This document shows, piece after piece, positions 1-5,447 of a DNA stretch of 6,491 bases. Location: assembly GCA_022425185.1 (NCBI GenBank), contig JAKMFY010000166.1, positions 1 to 6,491 of the forward strand. The letters run 5' to 3'. The stretch comes from Candidatus Poseidoniaceae archaeon. GTDB lineage: Archaea > Thermoplasmatota > Poseidoniia > Poseidoniales > Poseidoniaceae. The stretch's first letter is position 1. Each line of letters starts with the position of its first letter. The notes under the pieces are model-generated. The model was not told where the DNA came from, made no database searches, and saw nothing but the letters and a program-made list of their open reading frames with translations. The translations under genes and the position numbers were made by a program.

Positions 1-105
1 GTTCGTACGTTCCGTACGAAGGATGAATGCGTCAAAACGGCCTCGTTTCTGATGCGTTCGCCACTATCCTTCTTAGGGGATGAGTCCTCGACCAAGACAC
101 GGTGA
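1..105 (+). CDS. Possible 3' end of an upstream gene (partial)
   Basis: Frame +1 is open from the first base for 34 codons and stops at TGA 103-105. The other two forward frames close earlier. The visible tail ends in LGDESSTKTR and shows no domain I recognise. The stop lies inside the GGTGA ribosome-binding site of the next gene and only 4 bases before its ATG, a spacing typical of co-transcribed archaeal genes, which is the main reason to take it seriously. Against it, 34 open codons can occur by chance, and bases 2-20 contain a perfect inverted repeat. If it is not coding, this stretch is simply the leader and promoter region of the SAP-domain gene, although no clear TATA box is visible in it. 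Confidence 0.3.
   Translation, partial: VRTFRTKDECVKTASFLMRSPLSFLGDESSTKTR
2..20. repeat. Perfect 8-bp inverted repeat with 3-base loop
   Basis: TTCGTACG (2-9) is followed after TTC (10-12) by its exact reverse complement CGTACGAA (13-20). Each arm also contains the 6-bp palindrome CGTACG. It could form a short hairpin in RNA or be a dyad operator. There is no T-run after it to suggest an archaeal terminator. It sits about 90 bases before the SAP-domain start, or inside the end of the preceding gene if frame +1 is coding. Confidence 0.45.
101..105 (+). promoter_or_regulatory. Shine-Dalgarno site GGTGA
   Basis: GGTGA matches the complement of the archaeal 16S 3' end and ends 4 bases before ATG 110. 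It selects this ATG over the ATG at 106-108, which reads only four codons before a stop. Confidence 0.6.
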
Positions 106-109
106 ATGA

Positions 110-2272
110 ATGACGGATGAAGCATCCTCGCTAACTGTGGCCAAACTCAAGGCCCTGTGCGTCATCAATGATTTGCCTACGGCTGGTAAAAAAGCCGATT
201 TAGTCGAGCGTTTACTCGAATCAGGTCTTGCTCGCAGCGAAGTTGGCCTCAAGGATGCTGAGCCAGTAGCAGAACAGATTGAAGATGTCGAAGAAGAAGT
301 CGTCTTCTCCCTTGAAGATGAAACCACGATTACTCCAACGCCTGAACCGAAGGCCAAAGCAAAACCAAAGCCTGCGGCAAAGGAAGAAGACGTTCTCGAT
401 GCAGAAGTTCTTGATGCTGACCTTGTTTTTGATGAACCAGAAGAGGTTGTAGAGGAGCCAGAAATGTTCACGCCAGTTGCTGTAAAGCGACAAAATGCGA
501 CAACATTGGTCGATATGATCAAGCAACCAAAGGTGATTGCTGTTGTCCTTGTTGCTCTGTTCGTAGGTGCAGCTGGATGGTGGTACATCAACTCTGAACT
601 CGAACCGTTCACAGCAGATCCTCTTCGCTATGGCGATACCATGGAGTACACCATTACCGGTGGTGCAGGGGACCGTCCTGCCATTATGGCCAGTGAGGGA
701 TTCCTTGACTTGGTGTTTAGTTTCCTAGATACAGAAGAGGACTATTGTCGAATCTTCTTGGATTACAACGGAAGAGGTACACTAGCCATCAGTGAAGGAA
801 CATCTCAAGATCTCTTTGGTGAATCATCCCAAAACCTGCTTGGTGCTGTACGAACGAGAGGAGCCTATGGGAGCAATGATTGGCTTGCTGTTGAAATGAC
901 CAACACCTACGATTTGGATGATTTGGATGTTGGTCGAAGCACCTACTCAATTCTCAATTCGGGTTCATGCCCAGATGCGTCAAGCAGTCCCTCCTCGCCT
1001 GGTGAAGCGGTCCTTACGACCCGTCGCTACGTTGAATTGCGTGAACAAGTGACGATGTCAACAGGATTCGATTTCTCCGCAACTGTGGATAACAAACCGT
1101 ACGAAGGATCAGCGACGACCTTCGATGTTGGTGGTCTGCTGGGTTCTCTCGATGTCTTCCTACCCGGTGTTTCAATGATGCTTCAACCGATTGAATTGCA
1201 GGACTTGTTTGCCAATGATGTCATCGAAGAAGGTGCATCTGGAGAACGACTTGGATGGCGTTGGAGAGTTGTTGGTGCTGATACCCTTGGCGACGATAAA
1301 GCGTGGAAGATCTCAGCAACACACGTCGATATTGAAAGCCTCTGTCTTGGTTCTGCAACCATGGAAATTTGGGCTGAAGAGAATAATCCATGGGCGACTC
1401 AACAAACTGTTGATGTGATCATTTCCAATGATGGTTCTCTCCAAGATTCTTGTTCTCCATTGTCAGAAGCGTTTGGTGACTATGTTCTACCAGAAGGAGA
1501 ACTTGAACTGCATCATGCCTTCAAATCGACCAAATTGACGCGTGGTTCAAAGGTACTCGACCTTGGTAAGGATTACAGCATTCGTCCAAGAGCGAATCTG
1601 CTCGCAATCGACGACACGCTGCAAGAAGATTGGGCTGCACAAGAAGGCATTCATCCTCCTGACAAATCCGAATCGAGAACACATACGCTCGAGAAGGCTA
1701 TGCAGTGTTTCGACTACATTGGTGGACAAGCATCAGGTGCAAATGCAGCCTTGGACAACAGTGGTTACATTTGGAGAGCCATTGACGATCGAAGTGGAAC
1801 CGCAACGAAGTGGAACGTCTCATGGGTTGCTGCAGACGATACTGCTGGATGGGTCTTGTTCGAATTGACCGATGAGCCTACTTCTGAAACCTGTACGTTC
1901 CTGGATAAAGGGTCTTATGATGAAGTCGTTTCATACAACCGGGAAGCCATTCCTGCCGTTGCCAACGTCTCAACGGTTGAGGCACGTCTCAGCGATAAGG
2001 CACGATATCCGGCATTGAGTGGTACTGATGGAATCTACGATACCAATGGAAACCTCTACTCGCAAACTCGCCTTGGTATTCTCGTCGCTGTTCCAGGCGG
2101 TGGAGCGAATGACCTTCTTGGTCAACTGACCGATACATCGGTTGGAGCTACAACACTTGATTTCTCTCGAACATGGAGTGAGGGTGTATGGGAACATACG
2201 TTCGCTGTAGCGGTTGATGCCACCGACGGTCGTGTTGTTGGTTGGACCAAACTCTCTGCTGTGGAGGGTTAG
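110..2272 (+). CDS. Membrane-anchored SAP-domain protein with large extracytoplasmic region
   Basis: This encodes 720 residues. Residues about 8-41 form a SAP-type helix-turn-helix motif (LTVAKLKALC, then GKKADLVERLL), a fold known to bind DNA or RNA. Residues 45-125 are a strongly acidic, low-complexity linker interrupted by a basic Lys/Pro/Ala stretch at 81-91. One hydrophobic helix spans about 141-160, with Lys and Arg just before it (K126, R127, K138, K141) and acidic residues after it, so the N-terminus should be cytoplasmic. Residues 161-720 look like a secreted beta-rich region with six cysteines (213, 287, 412, 448, 533, 595), enough for three disulfides. There is no cleavable signal peptide; the helix acts as a signal anchor. 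I do not recognise the outer domain. The next gene follows after one base, so they probably share a transcript. The SAP and membrane calls are firm; the biological role, perhaps linking nucleic acid to the envelope, is inference. Confidence 0.9.
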   Translation: MTDEASSLTVAKLKALCVINDLPTAGKKADLVERLLESGLARSEVGLKDAEPVAEQIEDVEEEVVFSLEDETTITPTPEPKAKAKPKPAAKEEDVLDAEVLDADLVFDEPEEVVEEPEMFTPVAVKRQNATTLVDMIKQPKVIAVVLVALFVGAAGWWYINSELEPFTADPLRYGDTMEYTITGGAGDRPAIMASEGFLDLVFSFLDTEEDYCRIFLDYNGRGTLAISEGTSQDLFGESSQNLLGAVRTRGAYGSNDWLAVEMTNTYDLDDLDVGRSTYSILNSGSCPDASSSPSSPGEAVLTTRRYVELREQVTMSTGFDFSATVDNKPYEGSATTFDVGGLLGSLDVFLPGVSMMLQPIELQDLFANDVIEEGASGERLGWRWRVVGADTLGDDKAWKISATHVDIESLCLGSATMEIWAEENNPWATQQTVDVIISNDGSLQDSCSPLSEAFGDYVLPEGELELHHAFKSTKLTRGSKVLDLGKDYSIRPRANLLAIDDTLQEDWAAQEGIHPPDKSESRTHTLEKAMQCFDYIGGQASGANAALDNSGYIWRAIDDRSGTATKWNVSWVAADDTAGWVLFELTDEPTSETCTFLDKGSYDEVVSYNREAIPAVANVSTVEARLSDKARYPALSGTDGIYDTNGNLYSQTRLGILVAVPGGGANDLLGQLTDTSVGATTLDFSRTWSEGVWEHTFAVAVDATDGRVVGWTKLSAVEG
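2263..2268 (+). promoter_or_regulatory. Shine-Dalgarno site GGAGGG deciding a GTG start
   Basis: GGAGGG lies inside the last codons of the SAP-domain gene and ends 5 bases before GTG 2274. This spacing picks the GTG rather than the in-frame ATGs at 2214 and 2217, which lie deep in the upstream gene. Confidence 0.7.
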
Positions 2273-2273
2273 T

Positions 2274-2678
2274 GTGACCGACGAAGAGATTCCTCGTGGT
2301 CTTGACCATCTAATGGAACAGAATGCTACGGATCTGCCGTTCCTTGCTTCTTATGGGGCTGGAATGGATGGTGCTTCCATCGATGTTGACGCGCTCTTCT
2401 CTGGAGTGGAAGCATTCCTTTCCTCAAGGCGCGTTGAATTCGAAGTCAATGAAGATAGCATAACCTATTATGCAACAAGCATATCTAAACACGAAGAGGG
2501 TCTACTCATCAAGATTGAACATGAGCATCTTCCGCTTGTTCATAGCGATCTTGACAGGGTTGGATTCGTTGAAGGGCGGCTCAATGATGACCGTTCAACC
2601 CTCTCGGTTATCCTCCAAATGTGGGGCAGTGAACACCGTCGCTTCCTTGAGCGACTTGTTGAATTTACGACCGCTTAA
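2274..2678 (+). CDS. Hypothetical small acidic protein, GTG start
   Basis: This encodes 134 residues from GTG 2274, one base after the TAG of the SAP-domain gene, and is probably translated from the same message. The GTG is chosen because of the strong GGAGGG site just upstream and because an earlier start would overlap the SAP gene by about 60 bases. The protein has no signal peptide or membrane helix, so it is likely cytoplasmic. Residues 1-50 look helical. Residues 54-115 alternate in a way that suggests a beta-sheet (VEFEVNEDSITYYATSI, then GLLIKIEHEHLPLV, then RSTLSVILQMWG). A helix at 118-132 ends the chain. That alpha/beta layout with a curved sheet is reminiscent of small fold adaptors, but I do not recognise the family and give no function. 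Its 3' end overlaps the convergent gene's stop by 4 bases. Confidence 0.8.
   Translation: MTDEEIPRGLDHLMEQNATDLPFLASYGAGMDGASIDVDALFSGVEAFLSSRRVEFEVNEDSITYYATSISKHEEGLLIKIEHEHLPLVHSDLDRVGFVEGRLNDDRSTLSVILQMWGSEHRRFLERLVEFTTA
2675..2678. other. Palindromic TTAA shared by two convergent stop codons
   Basis: TAA at 2676-2678 ends the plus-strand gene, and the complement of 2675-2677 is the TAA that ends the minus-strand gene. No intergenic space remains. Neither side shows a T-run downstream, so each transcript must end inside the other gene or read through it. Confidence 0.9.
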
Positions 2679-3238
2679 TCACGTCGTGCTACGGCGATAG
2701 CAAGACCTACTGCTGCCAGAGCAGGGATGAGTGTGAATCCAGGCAAGAAGCCTTCATCTTCTTCCTCAGCACAACTCTCCCCATCTGCATCAACACCATA
2801 GTAGACACCACCATCTTGGTAACAACTTGACCAAACAGTGTACCATGCTCCTTGAGGGAAGTATTCTGTTGTGTCATCTTCGTACATGGCTTTGACTCGC
2901 CAGTTAACGTAAGAATGGTCTTCTGGAGGTGTAAGCGATGTTGTATGTGTCAACTCATCAACGGTCACTTGTTGGACGACAGGCGGATCACAAACGCCTG
3001 AATTGAGACAGATTTGTGTGGTGATTTCGAAGGTTGTGTTGTTGTCCTTGACAGCTTGGTCCATCACTACAGTAAGTGACCATGCATTTCCTGAGACAGA
3101 AGGCGATGTTGCAGTATAGGATGAGAATGGGGTTTCATCTGTATCTGGACCATTATCTTGGCCAGCATTTTTAGCAGCCATCGAGGTGCTGCAAACAGCA
3201 AGAAGGGCAACGAGCATCAGTGTCAGAACGGTTCTCAT
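2675..3238 (-). CDS. Secreted protein with PGF-CTERM-like surface anchor
   Basis: This encodes 187 residues. Residues 1-22 are a signal peptide: MR, then a hydrophobic core, then STSMAA with probable cleavage after the Ala pair. Cys16 sits in LAVC, but Val before the Cys makes a lipobox unlikely. The mature region is acidic and Thr/Ser-rich, with overlapping N-glycosylation sequons at N66/N67 and two likely disulfide pairs (C77-C83 and C139-C156). It looks like one small beta-sandwich domain. The C-terminus has an acidic stretch (EEEDEG, 158-163), then PGF at 166-168, a hydrophobic helix (169-183), and RRD at the very end. This tripartite layout is that of the PGF-CTERM sorting signal, which in other archaea is processed by archaeosortase A and joined to lipid. 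No archaeosortase gene is in this window. It lies 41 bp downstream of the PUA gene on the same strand and may be co-transcribed. The ligand or function of the outer domain is unknown. Confidence 0.85.
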   Translation of the reverse strand: MRTVLTLMLVALLAVCSTSMAAKNAGQDNGPDTDETPFSSYTATSPSVSGNAWSLTVVMDQAVKDNNTTFEITTQICLNSGVCDPPVVQQVTVDELTHTTSLTPPEDHSYVNWRVKAMYEDDTTEYFPQGAWYTVWSSCYQDGGVYYGVDADGESCAEEEDEGFLPGFTLIPALAAVGLAIAVARRD

Positions 3239-3279
3239 GGAGTAGGCCTAGGAACCGCTTGTCTTTTTCACTTTCCTTC
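3239..3279 (-). other. Spacer between PUA gene and secreted-protein gene
   Basis: These 41 bases contain the 8-bp palindrome TAGGCCTA (3243-3250), overlapping the palindrome CCTAGG (3247-3252), just upstream of the secreted-protein ATG. On the coding strand there is also a purine-rich stretch (GAAGGAAAGTGAAAAAGAC). No good Shine-Dalgarno or TATA box is visible, so how the downstream start is selected is unclear. Confidence 0.35.
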
Positions 3280-3789
3280 TTACGGTTCCATGTCCCATAA
3301 CTCGTCACCGACCCAATGAAGGGTCTTGATGCCCTTTCCTTTGGTCGCTTCAACCATATCAACACCAGACATGGTTGCCCATCCAAGGGCTAACGGACGT
3401 CCGTGTTCTTTGTCTCGAATCCACACCAAATCGCCGACTTCTATGGATTCATCGGCACCATGAACACCTGCTACCATGCAATCTGCTCCGTTCATCAAGA
3501 ATGGAATTGCACCGTGATCAACAGCAACCCAGCGCTTCGCACCAGGATGTTCAAGGAATCCGCGAAGCGTAAGAAACGCCCAACGTTGGCCTTCATCATC
3601 ACTTATTTCGATGGTCTTTGCAATCTTATCGACAAAGACGAGTTGCCATGAACCATAGGTAGCCATTTCAAGAAAACCACCGTCAACATTGAGATCAATA
3701 TCCAAAGCCTCTTCCAAGTCCTTGAGTAAAGGAGCGATGTTCTTTCGTCGAACAGGTCGTCGCTTTTTGATTTGGAATTCTTTGCCCAT
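3280..3789 (-). CDS. MCT-1/Tma20-like PUA-domain RNA-binding protein
   Basis: This encodes 169 residues. The basic N-terminus (KKRRPVRRK, 8-16) and the helix LLKDLEEALDIDL (21-33) form the pre-PUA region. The PUA domain covers about 86-165 and shows the signature VDHGAIPFLMNGADCMVAGV (90-109), then GDLVWIRDKEHGRPLALGWA (119-138), and KGKGIKTLHWVGDELWDM (150-167). The last block closely matches the human MCTS1 ending as I recall it (KGIGIENIHYLNDGLWHM). Family members bind RNA; eukaryotic MCT-1/Tma20 works with the small ribosomal subunit in initiation and recycling, so a translation-related role is likely. An in-frame ATG at 3894 would add 35 residues, but that extension lacks family character and would overlap the divergent FAH gene. 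The ATG at 3789 places the basic region at the N-terminus as expected, although its ribosome-binding site (AGGT, 3 bases away) is poor. Residues 40-75 are more divergent than the PUA part. Confidence 0.88.
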   Translation of the reverse strand: MGKEFQIKKRRPVRRKNIAPLLKDLEEALDIDLNVDGGFLEMATYGSWQLVFVDKIAKTIEISDDEGQRWAFLTLRGFLEHPGAKRWVAVDHGAIPFLMNGADCMVAGVHGADESIEVGDLVWIRDKEHGRPLALGWATMSGVDMVEATKGKGIKTLHWVGDELWDMEP

Positions 3790-3855
3790 GAACCTGCCAG
3801 AAGACTGACCCGTTTCACCCTTCGCCTTCAAGAACCGCCAACAGGTGGCATTTTC
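3790..3855. promoter_or_regulatory. Divergent intergenic region (PUA / FAH genes)
   Basis: These 66 bases separate the two divergent starts and must hold, or adjoin, both promoters. I see no convincing TATA box in either direction. A T-rich stretch at about 3765-3775, inside the start of the PUA gene, could serve the FAH gene, which would make the two promoters overlap coding sequence. Confidence 0.3.
3843..3848 (+). promoter_or_regulatory. Shine-Dalgarno site AGGTGG for the FAH gene
   Basis: AGGTGG ends 7 bases before ATG 3856 and supports that start over the in-frame ATG at 3772, which would extend the protein across the neighbouring gene's start. Confidence 0.6.
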
Positions 3856-4464
3856 ATGGCCGTCTGGTGCACCATACGAACCTTCCAAGCCCACGCTAAG
3901 GAATTAGGAAACGAGGCTCCAAGCGAACCGATCTTCTTCGTCAAACCAGACGGTTGTCGAACGGAATCCACTGAACTCCATGTCTCATCACACCCAGGAG
4001 AAGTTCACATCGAAACGGAGTGTGTTGTTCGATTGAATCAACATGGTGACATTGAAGCGATTGCAGTTGGACTTGATCTTACCGATAGAGCAGCACAATC
4101 CGTTCTTAGTGCCGAGGGATTGCCATGGTCGAAAGGCAAGACGTTTCGGCAAGCTGCAGTGCTTGGTTCGTTCTATCCTTGGCGATTGGGTGCAGAAGCC
4201 CTAAGCGATCCCAAGACGGCTCCAAAAATTGAATTGCAGGTCAATGGTGAGCGATGGCAAGAAGCATCTCTGAGCGAGATGAGTATTACACCTGCTCAAC
4301 AGATCAAATCCTTGATTCAATGGGCTCCTGTTTCAACAGGGGATTTGTTGTTCACTGGAACGCCTCAAGGAGTAGCACAATTACAGCCCGGTGATGTGAT
4401 TGAGGCACGCCTTTTTGCTGCTGATGGTGAACTGCTTTCCTCGTATTCTGGCCGTTGTCGCTAA
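3856..4464 (+). CDS. Fumarylacetoacetate hydrolase (FAH) family enzyme, YcgM/FAHD1-like
   Basis: This encodes 202 residues, close to the single-domain FAH length (about 215-225). Family marks in order: HAKELGNE (13-20), EPIFFVKPD (24-32), HIETECVV (51-58) with the metal ligands E53 and E55, VGLDLTDR (71-78) with the third ligand D74, GLPWSKGKTF (88-97) with K95, and DLLFTGTPQGVAQLQPGDVIEA (163-184). H13 and E16 align with the catalytic His-Glu pair described for FAHD1. The family cleaves C-C bonds of acylpyruvates or related 2,4-dioxo acids, or decarboxylates oxaloacetate, with Mg or Mn in the cytoplasm; the substrate here cannot be read from sequence. Two oddities stand out: the usual GRNY near the N-terminus reads IRTF (7-10), and the stretch after HIETECVVRL is about 10 residues shorter than usual. 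It begins a plus-strand run with S8e and SRP19. Confidence 0.9.
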   Translation: MAVWCTIRTFQAHAKELGNEAPSEPIFFVKPDGCRTESTELHVSSHPGEVHIETECVVRLNQHGDIEAIAVGLDLTDRAAQSVLSAEGLPWSKGKTFRQAAVLGSFYPWRLGAEALSDPKTAPKIELQVNGERWQEASLSEMSITPAQQIKSLIQWAPVSTGDLLFTGTPQGVAQLQPGDVIEARLFAADGELLSSYSGRCR

Positions 4465-4472
4465 GGGTTGCC

Positions 4473-4480
4473 TTGATATA
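4473..4480 (+). promoter_or_regulatory. Possible TATA box for the S8e gene
   Basis: TTGATATA lies 9 bases after the FAH stop and 38 bases before the S8e ATG. At the usual archaeal distance of about 25 bases it would start RNA near 4503-4507, giving a short leader that still carries the ribosome-binding site. No clear BRE is visible. Confidence 0.3.
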
Positions 4481-4503
4481 CGCCAGTCAAGTCGGTGGCT
4501 TGC

Positions 4504-4512
4504 AAGGAGTGA
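4504..4512 (+). promoter_or_regulatory. Strong Shine-Dalgarno site AAGGAGTGA
   Basis: AAGGAGTGA resembles the full archaeal anti-SD complement with one base missing and ends 5 bases before ATG 4518. It fixes the S8e start and rejects an in-frame ATG at 4455 that overlaps the FAH gene end. Confidence 0.75.
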
Positions 4513-4517
4513 GTATC

Positions 4518-4898
4518 ATGGCACAGTGGCACGGAGTTTCTAAGAAAAAACCAAGCGGTGGACGACGTGTTCGAGCACGAGGAAAGCGCTCGACTGAAAT
4601 CTCTACTGAGAAGCAATTCGCACTCGTTGGCGAAGCACGACGTAAGGTCTACCGAAAAGCTGGTGGCAACTCAATGGTTCGTGTTATGGCTGCAAACACA
4701 GTTTCAGTCAACAATCCAAAGACAGGGAAGACTGTCAATGCAACAATCAACAACGTGATTCAAAACGAATCCGATCCGAACTACGTTCGTCGAAACATCT
4801 TGGTTAAGGGTGCAATCATTGAAACCAGTGAAGGCAACGTCAGAATCACTTCTCGACCTGGCAAAGATGGCGTCATCAACGGCGTTCTTCTTGAGTGA
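4518..4898 (+). CDS. rps8e: 30S ribosomal protein S8e (eS8)
   Basis: This encodes 126 residues, the normal length for archaeal S8e, which lacks the long insertion of the eukaryotic protein. The N-terminus MAQWHGVSKKKPSGGRRV is the family's basic, glycine-containing start, used to contact 16S rRNA. Further marks are the central RVMAANTVSVNNPKTGKT (55-72), with the conserved switch to a beta-barrel, then NPKTGKTVNATINNV, DPNYVRRNILVKGAIIET (86-103) and the ending SRPGKDGVINGVLLE (112-126). It is a small-subunit protein of the archaeal and eukaryotic type with no bacterial counterpart, and the firmest taxonomic marker in the window. The start is fixed by the strong upstream AAGGAGTGA. SRP19 follows after 57 bases on the same strand, a pairing I recall from other archaea, so the two are probably co-expressed. 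Confidence 0.97.
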   Translation: MAQWHGVSKKKPSGGRRVRARGKRSTEISTEKQFALVGEARRKVYRKAGGNSMVRVMAANTVSVNNPKTGKTVNATINNVIQNESDPNYVRRNILVKGAIIETSEGNVRITSRPGKDGVINGVLLE

Positions 4899-4955
4899 AG
4901 CCCCACATCGTTGGGTTCATACCTTCCAACCTCACCCTTTCAATGAGGCGAGCCT

Positions 4956-5408
4956 ATGGAACACAATCCAGACCGAATTTCTGTTTGGCCTGGTTACTTC
5001 AATGCAAAGACGTCGAGACGTAGTGGTCGACGTGTTCCAAAAGATGCTTCAGTCCTCAAGCCTGATCTCGAAGGACTCTATCTTGCTGCGCGTAAAGTAG
5101 GCCTCAAGAAGATCAAGCGAGAAGAAGGAACCTCTCATCCTCGTCGACCTTACGGGAAAGAAGGCCGACTCTGGGTCAGCAGCACCGGTGCGAAACAATC
5201 CATCGGAGCAAACAGCAAGGAAGAGGTCATGCAACTCATTGGTGGTGTCTGGAGACAGATGCAGAAAGACCGCCGAGCATCTGAACAAGAACAGCAAGCA
5301 GCTGGTCCAAAAGCAGGTGACCGAAGAGCACGTTCCCAACGAAAGTCAGGCAATAAAAGCAACAAATCCCAAAGTGGTGGCTTTCGAAAGCGTGGTTTCA
5401 AGAAATAA
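4956..5408 (+). CDS. srp19: Signal recognition particle 19 kDa protein (SRP19) with basic C-terminal tail
   Basis: This encodes 150 residues. Residues 6-74 carry the SRP19 core: DRISVWPGYFNAKTSRRSGRR with the family's WP-Y and S-R-GRR elements, a helix ending in AARKVGL, then SHPRRPYGKEGRLWV, where the HPRR/GRLWV block corresponds to the usual YPR...GRVLV. Residues 86-107 form a further helix. SRP19 binds the tips of helices 6 and 8 of the 7S RNA and prepares it for SRP54, so it works in co-translational membrane targeting. Archaeal SRP19 is usually about 90-100 residues; here residues 108-150 add a low-complexity tail rich in Gln, Ser, Gly, Lys and Arg (12 Lys/Arg in the last 30). That tail is probably disordered and may add RNA contacts, which is inference. 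GAGG at 4945-4948, 7 bases before the ATG, supports the start. Confidence 0.93.
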   Translation: MEHNPDRISVWPGYFNAKTSRRSGRRVPKDASVLKPDLEGLYLAARKVGLKKIKREEGTSHPRRPYGKEGRLWVSSTGAKQSIGANSKEEVMQLIGGVWRQMQKDRRASEQEQQAAGPKAGDRRARSQRKSGNKSNKSQSGGFRKRGFKK

Positions 5409-5447
5409 GCAATACTGTTAAGACCGACCAGAGACATATATTTCTGT
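5409..5447 (+). promoter_or_regulatory. Spacer with TATA-like element CATATATT
   Basis: The 39 bases between SRP19 and the next gene contain CATATATT at 5435-5442. The element is too close to ATG 5448 to promote a transcript that includes that codon, since archaeal RNA starts about 25 bases downstream. No Shine-Dalgarno precedes ATG 5448. TACTGTTAA at about 5413-5421 is better placed for a leaderless start at 5448 but is a weak TATA match. Confidence 0.3.

Noticed and set aside
73..612. A 179-codon open frame on the minus strand
   Set aside because: It lies entirely opposite the SAP domain and linker, and its product is a Ser/Thr-rich low-complexity chain caused by the complement of the acidic codons. 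The plus-strand protein has clear domains.
12..1109. A 13-base exact repeat, CCGTACGAAGGAT, at 12-24 and 1097-1109
   Set aside because: One such match is roughly what chance gives in a window of this size, and the second copy is inside coding sequence with no shared flanks.
2890..3240. Cys16 in the signal peptide as a lipoprotein anchor
   Set aside because: The residues before it are Leu-Ala-Val, and Val directly before Cys does not fit a lipobox; the protein already has a C-terminal anchor.
3790..3894. N-terminal extension of the PUA protein from ATG 3894
   Set aside because: It would overlap the start of the divergent FAH gene, and the added residues show no family resemblance; the basic pre-PUA start fits ATG 3789.
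4455..4517. N-terminal extension of S8e from ATG 4455
   Set aside because: S8e proteins start with the MA-WHG type of sequence, and a strong Shine-Dalgarno lies directly before ATG 4518.
4810..5100. A plus-strand open frame bridging S8e and SRP19
   Set aside because: It overlaps both genes in another frame and has no recognisable domain or start signal.
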